Positions 25,927 through 32,326 of a DNA stretch of 32,326 bases are shown piece by piece. The position numbers were made by a program, and so were the translations under genes. The notes below the pieces were generated by a model, which saw only the letters and a list, made by a program, of their open reading frames with translations, did not search any database and was not told the origin of the DNA. Every line of letters starts with the position of its first letter. Positions within the stretch are counted from its first letter, which is position 1. The stretch comes from Desulfovibrio sp. (GTDB lineage: Bacteria > Desulfobacterota > Desulfovibrionia > Desulfovibrionales > Desulfovibrionaceae). Where the stretch lies: positions 1-32,326 of the forward strand of contig JAQVYA010000015.1 in assembly GCA_028708865.1 (NCBI GenBank), given 5' to 3'.

Positions 25927-25948
25927 CTCGCTCAAAACAAGGAAACGG

Positions 25949-26137
25949 TTAGTCTTCCTCGATGGTGATGGCGTCCTGCTCGCAAACTTCCACACAGGAC
26001 TCGCAGCCCAGACACTCTTCCATGTTCACGGGAACGGCTTTGCCATCCTGAAGCTCGTACACTTCAACCGGGCAGACATCCACGCATTCGCCGTCGCCGA
26101 CACACTTGTCGTTATCGACCGTAACAGTGTAACCCAT
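25949..26137 (-). CDS. Two-cluster ferredoxin of the seven-iron type (D. africanus ferredoxin III-like)
   Basis: The 62-residue acidic protein carries electrons between cytoplasmic oxidoreductases. It has two cysteine motifs: CVGDGECVDVCPVEV and CLGCESCVEVCEQ. Counting without the initiator Met, the first motif has C11, Asp14, C17 and C21, so the second cysteine of the usual CxxC is replaced by Asp. This is exactly the pattern known from Desulfovibrio africanus ferredoxin III, which holds one 3Fe-4S cluster (convertible to a four-metal cluster through the Asp) and one 4Fe-4S cluster. The start at 26137 has GGAGGA upstream; an upstream in-frame extension is not supported. A strong promoter and a strong terminator frame the gene, which suggests high expression. 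It may serve IorAB or similar enzymes; this is inferred. Confidence 0.95.
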   Translation of the reverse strand: MGYTVTVDNDKCVGDGECVDVCPVEVYELQDGKAVPVNMEECLGCESCVEVCEQDAITIEED

Positions 26138-26163
26138 CTCAATTCCTCCGAGATCAGATTTTA

Positions 26164-26179
26164 GGGCGAATTTACGCCC
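26164..26179 (-). other. Small hairpin in the ferredoxin mRNA leader
   Basis: GGGCG-TAAATT-CGCCC forms a perfect 5-bp stem about 27 bases before the ferredoxin ATG. It may stabilise the transcript; no function is proven. Confidence 0.35.
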
Positions 26180-26267
26180 GTCCAACCAACTGTGTTCTCC
26201 ATCCGGGAACGGGCCGTATCGGATCCCGCCATGCGGGGTGTCAGCGCCGTTTCGGACTACGAATTTG

Positions 26268-26296
26268 CAGATATATGCCCGACACCTTCATGTCAA
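26268..26296 (-). promoter_or_regulatory. Promoter of the ferredoxin gene
   Basis: A perfect TTGACA (26291-26296) is followed on the minus strand by TATATC at 15 bp or TATCTG at 17 bp. The start would be near 26261, leaving a leader of about 125 nt. Confidence 0.6.
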
Positions 26297-26355
26297 GAAG
26301 AGAACCGCCATTCCCTTGGACAAAAAACACAGCTCCCCGGCAAGCCATCCTATTA

Positions 26356-26383
26356 TTGACTTCCGGGCCAGGGTGCCTATGCT
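26356..26383 (+). promoter_or_regulatory. Promoter of the aminopeptidase gene
   Basis: TTGACT (26356-26361), 16 bp and TATGCT (26378-26383) form a good sigma70-type promoter about 75 bp before the ATG. It argues against the longer open frame that begins at 26238. Confidence 0.6.
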
Positions 26384-26456
26384 TTTCCCTGCCCTGTCGG
26401 GACGCTGCGCCCGGCCCCGGCACCAACCAGCAACCCCAACCGAAACAAGGAATGCC

Positions 26457-27656
26457 ATGTTCACCAAACAAGAACTGGAGAAGTACGCCCGCACCCTCTG
26501 GTGGGGCCTGACCACGGCACGCACCGGGGAATACAAGCCCGGCGACTTCGTGCTCCTGCGGTACGACCTGGACGCCCTGCCTCTGGCCGAGGCCATGTTT
26601 GAACTGCTGGTGGAGCAGGGCATCGTGCCCGTGCCCCGCGCCAATCTGACGCCGAACATGGAACTGGGGTTCTACGGCAAGGGGACCGAAGAGCAGATCA
26701 CGGCAGTTGCAGCCGGAGAAAAGGAATTCATGGGCAACCTGTCCGGCCTGATCTCCCTCATTGCTCCCGCCTCCCTGACCCACCTCAAGGCCGTGGAGCC
26801 CTCGCGGATCGGCAAGGCCGCCGTGGCACGCAAGTTCCTGCGCGACATCATGGAACAACGCGAAATCAACGGCGACCTGGGCTGGACCCTCTGCGCCTGG
26901 CCCACCAAGGCCATGGCCGACGCGGCCGGCCTCACGCTGGAAGAATACGCCGCCCAGATCAAAAAAGCCTGCTTCCTGGAGGATGACGATCCGGCCGCCA
27001 CCTGGGCCGGAGTTTTCGAGGAGGCCCAGCAGGTCAAATCCTGGCTCAACGGACTGGACATCGCCACCCTGCGCATCGAATCCGAACACACGGACCTGAC
27101 CGTGAATCCCGGCGTTTCCCGCCAGTGGCTCGGCGTCTCCGGGCACAACATCCCCAGCTTTGAAATATTTCTCTCGCCGGACTGGCGCGACACCCAGGGC
27201 GTGTACTTTGCGGACCAGCCCTCGTTCCGCTCCGGCAATCTGGTGCGCGGCGTTCGCCTGGAATTCCGGAACGGACGCGTGGTGCATTCCGATGCTGAGG
27301 AGGGCGCGGATTTCGTGGCCAAACAATTGAGCATGGATCAAGGCGCAGCCCAGCTGGGTGAGTTTTCCCTGACGGACCGGCGTTTCTCCCGCATCGACGC
27401 CTTCATGGCCAATACGCTTTTCGACGAGAACTTCGGCGGAGAACAGGGCAACTGCCACGTGGCGGTCGGCGCGTCCTACGCGGACACCTATGCCGGAGAC
27501 CAGCGCGAGCTGGACAGCGCCAAGAAAAAGGAACTGGGCTTCAACGAATCCGCTTTGCATTGGGACCTGGTCAACACGGAGAAAAAAACCGTGACCGCCC
27601 TATTAACCAACGGAAAGTCCCTGGTAATCTACGAAAACGGCGAATTCCAATATTAA
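26457..27656 (+). CDS. M29-family metallo-aminopeptidase
   Basis: The 399-residue product resembles aminopeptidases of peptidase family M29 (AmpS/aminopeptidase T), two-metal cytoplasmic enzymes that release N-terminal amino acids. The C-terminal half holds the expected acidic and histidine residues: RIESEHTDLTV, GHNIPSFEIFLSPDW (Glu), LTDRRFSRIDAFMANTLFDE, NCHVAVGASY (His) and ALHWDLV (His, Asp). The start at 26457 follows an AAGG ribosome site and lies just downstream of a good promoter; the 73 codons upstream in the same frame are not family-like. Length matches the family (about 400). The exported protein gene follows after 60 bp, perhaps in the same transcript. Confidence 0.9.
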   Translation: MFTKQELEKYARTLWWGLTTARTGEYKPGDFVLLRYDLDALPLAEAMFELLVEQGIVPVPRANLTPNMELGFYGKGTEEQITAVAAGEKEFMGNLSGLISLIAPASLTHLKAVEPSRIGKAAVARKFLRDIMEQREINGDLGWTLCAWPTKAMADAAGLTLEEYAAQIKKACFLEDDDPAATWAGVFEEAQQVKSWLNGLDIATLRIESEHTDLTVNPGVSRQWLGVSGHNIPSFEIFLSPDWRDTQGVYFADQPSFRSGNLVRGVRLEFRNGRVVHSDAEEGADFVAKQLSMDQGAAQLGEFSLTDRRFSRIDAFMANTLFDENFGGEQGNCHVAVGASYADTYAGDQRELDSAKKKELGFNESALHWDLVNTEKKTVTALLTNGKSLVIYENGEFQY

Positions 27657-27716
27657 GGAATCCGGCTTCTGCGTTGCGGGGCCGCCAGGCCCCACCGCGC
27701 AAAGGACGCTCCGCGC

Positions 27717-28439
27717 ATGATCCGAAACGCGACCAGCCGTTTTATACGCCGAGCACGGCATCAAGCCCTGCACCTCCTGCACCGCGCCATTGCGATCAGC
27801 ATCCCGGCCTTGCTTCTTTTCGGGATCGCAAATCTGCCCGCCTCGGCCTGGGCCGACCCGCCGAAGACCACGACGCCCCCCACGAAGGCAATCACCACAG
27901 CCGAAGCCCAGGCAGAACGGTTGGCCGCGTTTTTAAACACCTCGCTCTACCAGCAGTTGATCCTCTCCCAATGGCAACGCCAAAGCATGACCCTTTGCGG
28001 GAAACCCTCCCAGCCCGGCCTGCTGCGACATGCGGGGTTATCTCTTCATGAGGAGATTTCGTTTCGGGACGGTAAGCCCTTTGAAGGAGTATGGGCCGAC
28101 CGCTACCGGGGCCAGGCCTGCGGCAGGGAACGACAGTTCAACTTTCTCTTCACCGCCAGGCAGGGCAAGCTCGTGGTCCGGCACATGCTGCCCGGGCGCA
28201 CCCTGGCTCCGCCCCGGCTCCAGCTCGACGCCATGAACGCGACCCTGCCCCGTCTCATGGCCCGCCATCCGGCCTGCACCAGCTTCGTTCCCCTGAACAG
28301 CGAACTGGAACGCACGCCCGGCAATGTGGACGCGCCCTGGAGCGAAATCTGGACCTTTGAGGCCTGTGGCCGTCTCGCGGCTGTGCGGATGACCTTTACC
28401 CCCGACGGCAAGGGGGGGACGTTTTTCCAGGTGGAGTAG
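27717..28439 (+). CDS. Exported protein of unknown function
   Basis: The 240-residue protein begins with a basic stretch and a hydrophobic core (about residues 24-44, AIAISIPALLLFGIANL) ending in ASAWA, a typical signal-peptidase I site before DPPK, so the mature part is probably periplasmic. The mature region holds four cysteines (TLCGKPS, GQACGRER, HPACTSF, FEACGRL) that could form two disulfide bonds, and ends in a beta-rich segment (LAAVRMTFTPDGKGGTFFQVE). I do not recognise the family. It starts ten bases after AAAGGA. It lies 60 bp after the aminopeptidase and converges on the cytochrome operon. Confidence 0.8.
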   Translation: MIRNATSRFIRRARHQALHLLHRAIAISIPALLLFGIANLPASAWADPPKTTTPPTKAITTAEAQAERLAAFLNTSLYQQLILSQWQRQSMTLCGKPSQPGLLRHAGLSLHEEISFRDGKPFEGVWADRYRGQACGRERQFNFLFTARQGKLVVRHMLPGRTLAPPRLQLDAMNATLPRLMARHPACTSFVPLNSELERTPGNVDAPWSEIWTFEACGRLAAVRMTFTPDGKGGTFFQVE

Positions 28440-28486
28440 CCGCCTCAAGGCGGCGGGCCGGAAACCACAAGGATTCCCAGCCCGCC
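28440..28486. terminator. GC-rich hairpins between convergent genes
   Basis: CCGCC-TCAA-GGCGG (28440-28453) directly follows the stop of the exported protein, and GGCGGGC (28452-28458) pairs with GCCCGCC (28480-28486) with a further internal stem. Neither is followed by a T-run on either strand, so they are weak candidates for a bidirectional terminator or an mRNA end-protecting structure. Confidence 0.4.
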
Positions 28487-28513
28487 AGGGGTGAGTGTGA
28501 CGGCACAGAGGCG

Positions 28514-29167
28514 TTATGGAGAGGTGACGTTGTCCACCTTGTCCGCGCGTTCCCAGTCTTCCACCTGGGACTCGTCCTCCACTTCCTCCCAGCCCGTGAA
28601 CATGGCCTGGATATGGGCGGTGAGGGAGTGCCCCGTGGTGGTCATGTAAACGTGCACCACGTAGAACATGAGGATCAGGAAGGCACCGGCCACATGCAGG
28701 TTGGCCACCAGTCCCAGATCGTTCATGGTCAGTTCATTATAATAGTAGTAGACCAGCCCGGTGCCGAGCATAATGGGGATAAGCACCGAGGCAAGCCCAA
28801 GATAAGTCAGACGTTGCAGCGGGTTATGCTTGGCCTCGCGCTTTTTCTGCACCGGGTGCGGCTGCCCCCGAAAAATGCCGAAGGCGTAGTAGCGCATCAC
28901 CTCCAACAAACGTTTGGTCGTGGGGATGTACTGCTTCCATTCTCCGGTGGTCACCAGCCAGAAGGCGATGAAGACATAGAGGATCACCCAGGAGATGCCA
29001 AAGGTGGCATGCAGGTCCACAGTGCGCTCAAAGCCGAAGAGCGTATACACGCCGTGCACCTCGAACCCCGTGACCAGCAGCAAGGTGATGAGTACGGCCT
29101 GCACCCAGTGCCAGAACCGCTCAAACTTGGAATACAGGTAGATTCGCTTCATGTTCAATTGCGTCAT
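28514..29167 (-). CDS. Membrane cytochrome b subunit (Cytochrom_B_N/thiosulfate reductase type)
   Basis: The 217-residue protein has four predicted membrane helices: FWHWVQAVLITLLLVTGFEV, HATFGISWVILYVFIAFWLV, LGLASVLIPIMLGTGLVYYY and VAGAFLILMFYVVHVYMTT. Histidines placed at helix ends (in RFWHW, VDLHATF, ANLHVAG, VVHVYMTTTGHS) fit two b-type hemes, as in the cytochrome b subunits of hydrogenases and thiosulfate or formate enzymes that exchange electrons with quinones. The ATG follows a GGGAGGG ribosome site, 2 bp after the octaheme cytochrome stop, so the two are probably made together and form one membrane complex. Confidence 0.92.
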   Translation of the reverse strand: MTQLNMKRIYLYSKFERFWHWVQAVLITLLLVTGFEVHGVYTLFGFERTVDLHATFGISWVILYVFIAFWLVTTGEWKQYIPTTKRLLEVMRYYAFGIFRGQPHPVQKKREAKHNPLQRLTYLGLASVLIPIMLGTGLVYYYYNELTMNDLGLVANLHVAGAFLILMFYVVHVYMTTTGHSLTAHIQAMFTGWEEVEDESQVEDWERADKVDNVTSP

Positions 29168-29169
29168 GG

Positions 29170-30855
29170 TTATCCCTCCCTGCGGGTTCTGGCGAGCATG
29201 CGCAACAGGCCGTGAATGAACACCGCGATGACCGAACCGGCCACACCGGCCCAGCCGAGATAATCAATGGCCTGAACGCGGTCGCGGCCGGGCATGTAGA
29301 AACCGGCCAGATTGGCGAGCCGTCCGTTTCTGGAGTGGCACTCCTCGCACTGCACCACGTTGTCCTTGGGCGCCACCATGTGCGTGGTGGGGTAGGCAAA
29401 CGCGGTTTCCACGAAGTCATACTCGCCCGAAAAGGGCACTCCGGCATAGCTCATGCCGTGTTCCAGCGACTTGCGCCAGTCAAAGTTCTTCCAGTAGGCG
29501 GTGGTGTCGTCCTTGCCCGTGGGGAAGAGATGCGGCAGGGCCATGGTGTTGTTCACCGGATCGTACGGAGTCTTGCCGCGATGCACCTTGAAGGGCATGA
29601 TCCTGGAATTGGGATCGTTGCGGCCGCCGATGGGCCATTGCAGCAACACCTCCGCCGTCGGATCAATGCGGTCCTCGGCCGTGGTGGTGGTCATGGCGCC
29701 GTTGAACCAATGATATTCGGGCACCACGTCCTTGGCCCAGACGAACTCGCCCTTTTTCTTCACGTAATCGGGCTTGCCGTTTTCATCCAGCACGGGCTCG
29801 CGGTCCTTGTCCCCGGCCTTGGACCAGTCCCACCACATCTTGGTGGGCTTGACCCGCGCAAAGGTGGGGATGTGGCAGCTCTGGCAGGCCACGCGGTCCG
29901 TATGATCGTTCATCTTCTGGGCCGCGTGCGGACTGTCCGTGTGGCAGGATTCGCACATGATTTTGGGTTGCAGGTCGTTTTCCACCAGGCTCTTGCGTTC
30001 CATCACCGCAGGGTTGGAATAGATGCGCCCGGCAATGTCGTGCGCCTTGGTGGTGTGGCAGCGGATGCAGGCGAATTCCTGGCCACCGGAATCCTTGTCG
30101 CCCATGTGCACGTCCAGGTGCTTATCCGGGTTGGACAGACTGGAATCCAGGTCCCCGTGTTTGACCGCGTCTCCGCCGCCGCCGTAAAAGTGACAGGTGC
30201 CGCAGTTGGTGCGGTCGGGCCGTCCCACGCTCTGGGCCACCTCGCTCCAGTTGGGCGCGTAGAAGACCTTGCCGCTGCTGAATTCCTTGCCCAACTGCCG
30301 GCCCGGGTTTTCCGGATCCTCGATCCACGGTGCCGGGTACCCGGCCATGGTGGGGAACTTGTCATATTCTCCGGTCTGCTCGTGGCAGACGAGACAGTCC
30401 ACGGTTTCCGGGTTGTTGAAATCAAAATCCTTGTCCTTCCAGCCGTACCCGGCATGGCAGGATGTGCAGCGGGTTTCGTTGGATGGTACGGCCACGCAGA
30501 AGTTGTTCACTGTGAGTCCGCCCTTGCCGATCTTGCGCTCCGGATCGGAAATGGGGTCCCGCCAGGTCCAGTGAATGGTCTTATGGAACTGGATGGAAGC
30601 CTGGTTGTGGCAGCCAAGACAAGCCCGGGTCACTTCCGGCCCCTTGAAGGAGCGCTGCTCCACGGGGTCGAACTTCAATTCCTCGAATTTGGAATGGTCC
30701 GCCGTGATGGGCGCGTGCGACGTCATGGTGGCCTGTCGGGCCATGAGCCGTCCCGGGGCGTTCTCGTCAGCCCGGACCAGGCCGGGGCTCAGCAGAACGA
30801 CCAGAGTCAGCAGCGCACACCAGGCGTTCCCGGCATGAATCCACTGTTGCTTCAT
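29170..30855 (-). CDS. Octaheme c-type cytochrome, tetrathionate reductase (OTR) family, membrane anchored
   Basis: The 561-residue preprotein has a signal peptide (cleavage expected after VRA, about residue 29) and eight CxxCH heme sites starting at residues 79, 130, 154, 218, 263, 301, 324 and 503. A C-terminal hydrophobic helix (about 533-554) would fix it to the periplasmic face of the membrane. Heme number, spacing and the HAGYGWKDKD block after the second heme match the octaheme tetrathionate reductase family described from Shewanella, in which a lysine is the distal ligand of the catalytic heme; K140 is a candidate. That enzyme also reduces nitrite and hydroxylamine in vitro, so the natural substrate here is open. 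The ATG at 30855 has GGGAGGG upstream; a 21-residue upstream extension is not signal-like. It lies between two membrane cytochrome b genes. Confidence 0.93.
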   Translation of the reverse strand: MKQQWIHAGNAWCALLTLVVLLSPGLVRADENAPGRLMARQATMTSHAPITADHSKFEELKFDPVEQRSFKGPEVTRACLGCHNQASIQFHKTIHWTWRDPISDPERKIGKGGLTVNNFCVAVPSNETRCTSCHAGYGWKDKDFDFNNPETVDCLVCHEQTGEYDKFPTMAGYPAPWIEDPENPGRQLGKEFSSGKVFYAPNWSEVAQSVGRPDRTNCGTCHFYGGGGDAVKHGDLDSSLSNPDKHLDVHMGDKDSGGQEFACIRCHTTKAHDIAGRIYSNPAVMERKSLVENDLQPKIMCESCHTDSPHAAQKMNDHTDRVACQSCHIPTFARVKPTKMWWDWSKAGDKDREPVLDENGKPDYVKKKGEFVWAKDVVPEYHWFNGAMTTTTAEDRIDPTAEVLLQWPIGGRNDPNSRIMPFKVHRGKTPYDPVNNTMALPHLFPTGKDDTTAYWKNFDWRKSLEHGMSYAGVPFSGEYDFVETAFAYPTTHMVAPKDNVVQCEECHSRNGRLANLAGFYMPGRDRVQAIDYLGWAGVAGSVIAVFIHGLLRMLARTRREG

Positions 30856-30949
30856 GATCTGTTTCCCTCCCTCAATGCTGCGATACACACTCGAACTCTT
30901 CCTCGACATATGCGTCACGGCCCTTACGGGCCTCTTGTCCCAAGGTCAC

Positions 30950-31411
30950 TCAACGGGGTTCGGCATAGGCGCGCCGCCCCGCAAGCCGGGCCGCCACAGC
31001 GGCCACACCCAATAACAACGCCAATCCCAAATGCGTCCAGTCCACGATCATGACCGTGAACGGCTCCATGGCCACGCCAGGCTGATTTTTATACATGCGC
31101 ACCGCCCCCGTGAGCACCAGGGCCAGCACCAAAGCCACACGCACCCGACCCGAAGCCGTAAGCCGCAATCCGTGCGACCACTCCCGCAGCCAGCGGGCCG
31201 CCACGTAACCCAGCAATGCGAGCAGCAGGGCCGCGGCCACGTAGTGCATCATGTGCGTGAAGTAAAAATCGTTGAGCCAGGCTAGGCCGGGAATGTCCGC
31301 AAGGTAATAACGCTTGAAGAGCGGCATCTGCGCCAGGCCGGAAACCGCCAAGGCGGCCGCCAGCAACACGAACAAACGACTCAGGGGGCGGGGCAGCGGT
31401 GTTCTATTCAT
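30950..31411 (-). CDS. Four-helix membrane protein, probable cytochrome b
   Basis: The 153-residue protein from ATG 31411 shows four hydrophobic helices (LFVLLAAALAVSGL, YVAAALLLALLGYVAARWL, VRVALVLALVLTGAVRM and LGLALLLGVAAVAARLAG). Histidines in HMMHYVAA, REWSHGLRL and DWTHLGLA stand where b-heme ligands would be expected. It overlaps the end of the Fe-S protein gene by 8 bp, with AGGAGGA before the ATG, which strongly suggests a common complex; it would be the membrane partner of that Fe-S subunit. The family name is not certain; quinone reactivity is inferred. Confidence 0.82.
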   Translation of the reverse strand: MNRTPLPRPLSRLFVLLAAALAVSGLAQMPLFKRYYLADIPGLAWLNDFYFTHMMHYVAAALLLALLGYVAARWLREWSHGLRLTASGRVRVALVLALVLTGAVRMYKNQPGVAMEPFTVMIVDWTHLGLALLLGVAAVAARLAGRRAYAEPR

Positions 31412-32326
31412 GACGATCCTCCTGGTCCCCGGCACGCTTTCCGGTGTCGTGTTCGCGAGGTTCCGCGACCTCGTCCCGGGACCGCGACCGGCCAAACATG
31501 GCCCGGCCCGCGGCCAGCACCCCGGCCGCCACTCCGGCAAAAGGCGCAATGAGTGCGGCCTCGGAAAGGTTCTCCTCGTAAGCCATCATGTCTGGAAACG
31601 GTTCCAGGCCGGGACGTCCACGGGCCGCGTCCACCTGCCCGTCCTGCTCCAAAGCCGCTTGCAGCTTGTCGAACGGCACCGGAGAAACATACAGCGTGTT
31701 GGTGCCGCCGTTTTCGTGCTCTCCATAAATATACCCGCCGATCTCCTCGGCGCGGGCATGGGCCCGGGCCACGATCTCCTCCCGGGGGCCGATGGTCTGC
31801 ACATCATACGGGCATGCGCTGATGCAGGCCGGAGTCTGGCCCTGCTCCACCAACTGAAAGCAACGGTCGCACTTGTACATTACGCCGTTCCCCGCCAGGC
31901 GGGGCAGCAGGTCGAGATACAGCCCCACCCCGGTCTGGCGCTGGGGGATATGCCAGGGACACACGGTGCGGCACTTGGACCCGCCCAGACAGACGTTCTC
32001 GTTGATGCGCACAATGCCGTTGGTTTCCCGGCCTGCCGCTCCCCAGGGGCACAGATTGGCGCAGGGCGGGTTCCGGCAGTGCATGCAGCGTCGGGGAATG
32101 TTGACTTCGTGCATTTTCCCTTCATGCTCCACCTGGGCATATTGCAAAAAAAGCCAGTTATACGGGGTCAACCGGTCGTCCACGTCCCGCTTGTCCGACC
32201 AGTCTGAGACCTTGACCCGTTGTTCCGGGTACATGGGCGGAAACGGCTTTTGCGGTTCCGGAAACTTGGCAGCGTTGGATTCCCGGCAGGCGTCCACACA
32301 CGCGCCGCACCCCACGCACAGCGTCA
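31404..32326 (-). CDS. Multi-cluster 4Fe-4S ferredoxin-type electron-transfer subunit (5' end outside window)
   Basis: About 307 C-terminal residues are visible; the gene continues beyond the window end. Four cysteine groups are seen: CVGCGACVDAC, CMHCRNPPCANLCPWG, CLGGSKCRTVCPW and CDRCFQLVEQGQTPACISACP. This layout is that of HybA/NrfC/DmsB-type subunits that pass electrons along a chain of clusters between a catalytic or heme subunit and a membrane quinone protein. In the third group the second cysteine is Gly (CLGGSKC in place of CxxCxxC), so that site may hold a 3Fe-4S cluster or none. A C-terminal hydrophobic stretch (IAPFAGVAAGVLAAGRAMFG) suggests a membrane anchor. It overlaps the downstream cytochrome b-like gene by 8 bp. 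Confidence 0.9.
   Translation of the reverse strand, partial: TLCVGCGACVDACRESNAAKFPEPQKPFPPMYPEQRVKVSDWSDKRDVDDRLTPYNWLFLQYAQVEHEGKMHEVNIPRRCMHCRNPPCANLCPWGAAGRETNGIVRINENVCLGGSKCRTVCPWHIPQRQTGVGLYLDLLPRLAGNGVMYKCDRCFQLVEQGQTPACISACPYDVQTIGPREEIVARAHARAEEIGGYIYGEHENGGTNTLYVSPVPFDKLQAALEQDGQVDAARGRPGLEPFPDMMAYEENLSEAALIAPFAGVAAGVLAAGRAMFGRSRSRDEVAEPREHDTGKRAGDQEDRHE

Noticed and set aside
26241-27560. Minus-strand open frame of 439 codons opposite the aminopeptidase
   Set aside because: Shadow frame of a well-supported gene; no ribosome site or motif.
29212-31053. Plus-strand open frame of 613 codons opposite the octaheme cytochrome
   Set aside because: It is antisense to a gene with eight CxxCH sites; the composition (many Val, Gly, His) reflects the complementary codons.
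1-32326. Mobile elements, CRISPR arrays, prophage or toxin-antitoxin genes
   Set aside because: No transposase, integrase, regularly spaced repeats or phage genes were seen; the lone tRNA-Val shows no adjacent integrase or repeated 3' end.

Overview
The window is a gene-dense, GC-rich bacterial chromosome segment. Its content points to a sulfate-reducing deltaproteobacterium of the Desulfovibrio group (order Desulfovibrionales). The reasons are an indolepyruvate:ferredoxin oxidoreductase, a small ferredoxin that matches the residue pattern of the Desulfovibrio africanus ferredoxin III type, an octaheme cytochrome c with membrane cytochrome b partners, and several lineage-type genes (YkgJ cysteine cluster, TPR, HEAT). 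This assignment is inference from gene content; no rRNA is present. I see no insertion sequence, prophage, CRISPR array or integrase.

Layout. (1) 1-4587, plus strand: the 3' part of iorA, iorB, a GAF/sigma54 activator and an EamA-type exporter, spaced 0, 15 and 6 bp, so probably one operon for amino-acid fermentation or aryl-acid metabolism with its own regulator. (2) 4588-8053: a spacer with a 10-bp tandem repeat, then a large AsmA-family protein on the minus strand. (3) 8227-15394, minus strand: the classical translation cluster thrS-infC-rpmI-rplT-pheS-pheT followed by a MerR regulator. infC appears to start at an ATA codon inside the 3' end of thrS, and ihfA, usual after pheT in many proteobacteria, is absent. 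(4) 15680-22583: a signalling block with a Cache-type chemoreceptor, a tRNA-Val(GAC) on the opposite strand, a membrane PAS-PAS-GGDEF-EAL protein, and a PilZ-(degenerate receiver)-LuxR transcription factor whose C-terminal part resembles CsgD/VpsT. The last two look like a cyclic-di-GMP enzyme and effector pair. (5) 22983-25682, minus strand: YkgJ-type cysteine-cluster protein, a 115-aa protein of unknown function, a TPR protein and a HEAT-repeat protein; the end of the HEAT gene may be frameshifted. (6) 25949-28439: a seven-iron-type ferredoxin (minus), then an M29 aminopeptidase and an exported protein of unknown function (plus). (7) 28514-32326, minus strand: a redox operon encoding a multi-cluster Fe-S protein (cut by the window end), a four-helix membrane cytochrome b-like protein, an octaheme cytochrome c of the tetrathionate-reductase type and a second cytochrome b. 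Together they could move electrons between the quinone pool and a periplasmic sulfur or nitrogen compound.

The most interesting items are the PilZ-CsgD-like fusion beside a GGDEF-EAL protein, the non-canonical ATA start of infC, the octaheme cytochrome operon with an altered cysteine motif in its Fe-S subunit, and the possible frameshift at the end of the HEAT-repeat gene. All functional statements come from reading motifs; no database search was run.
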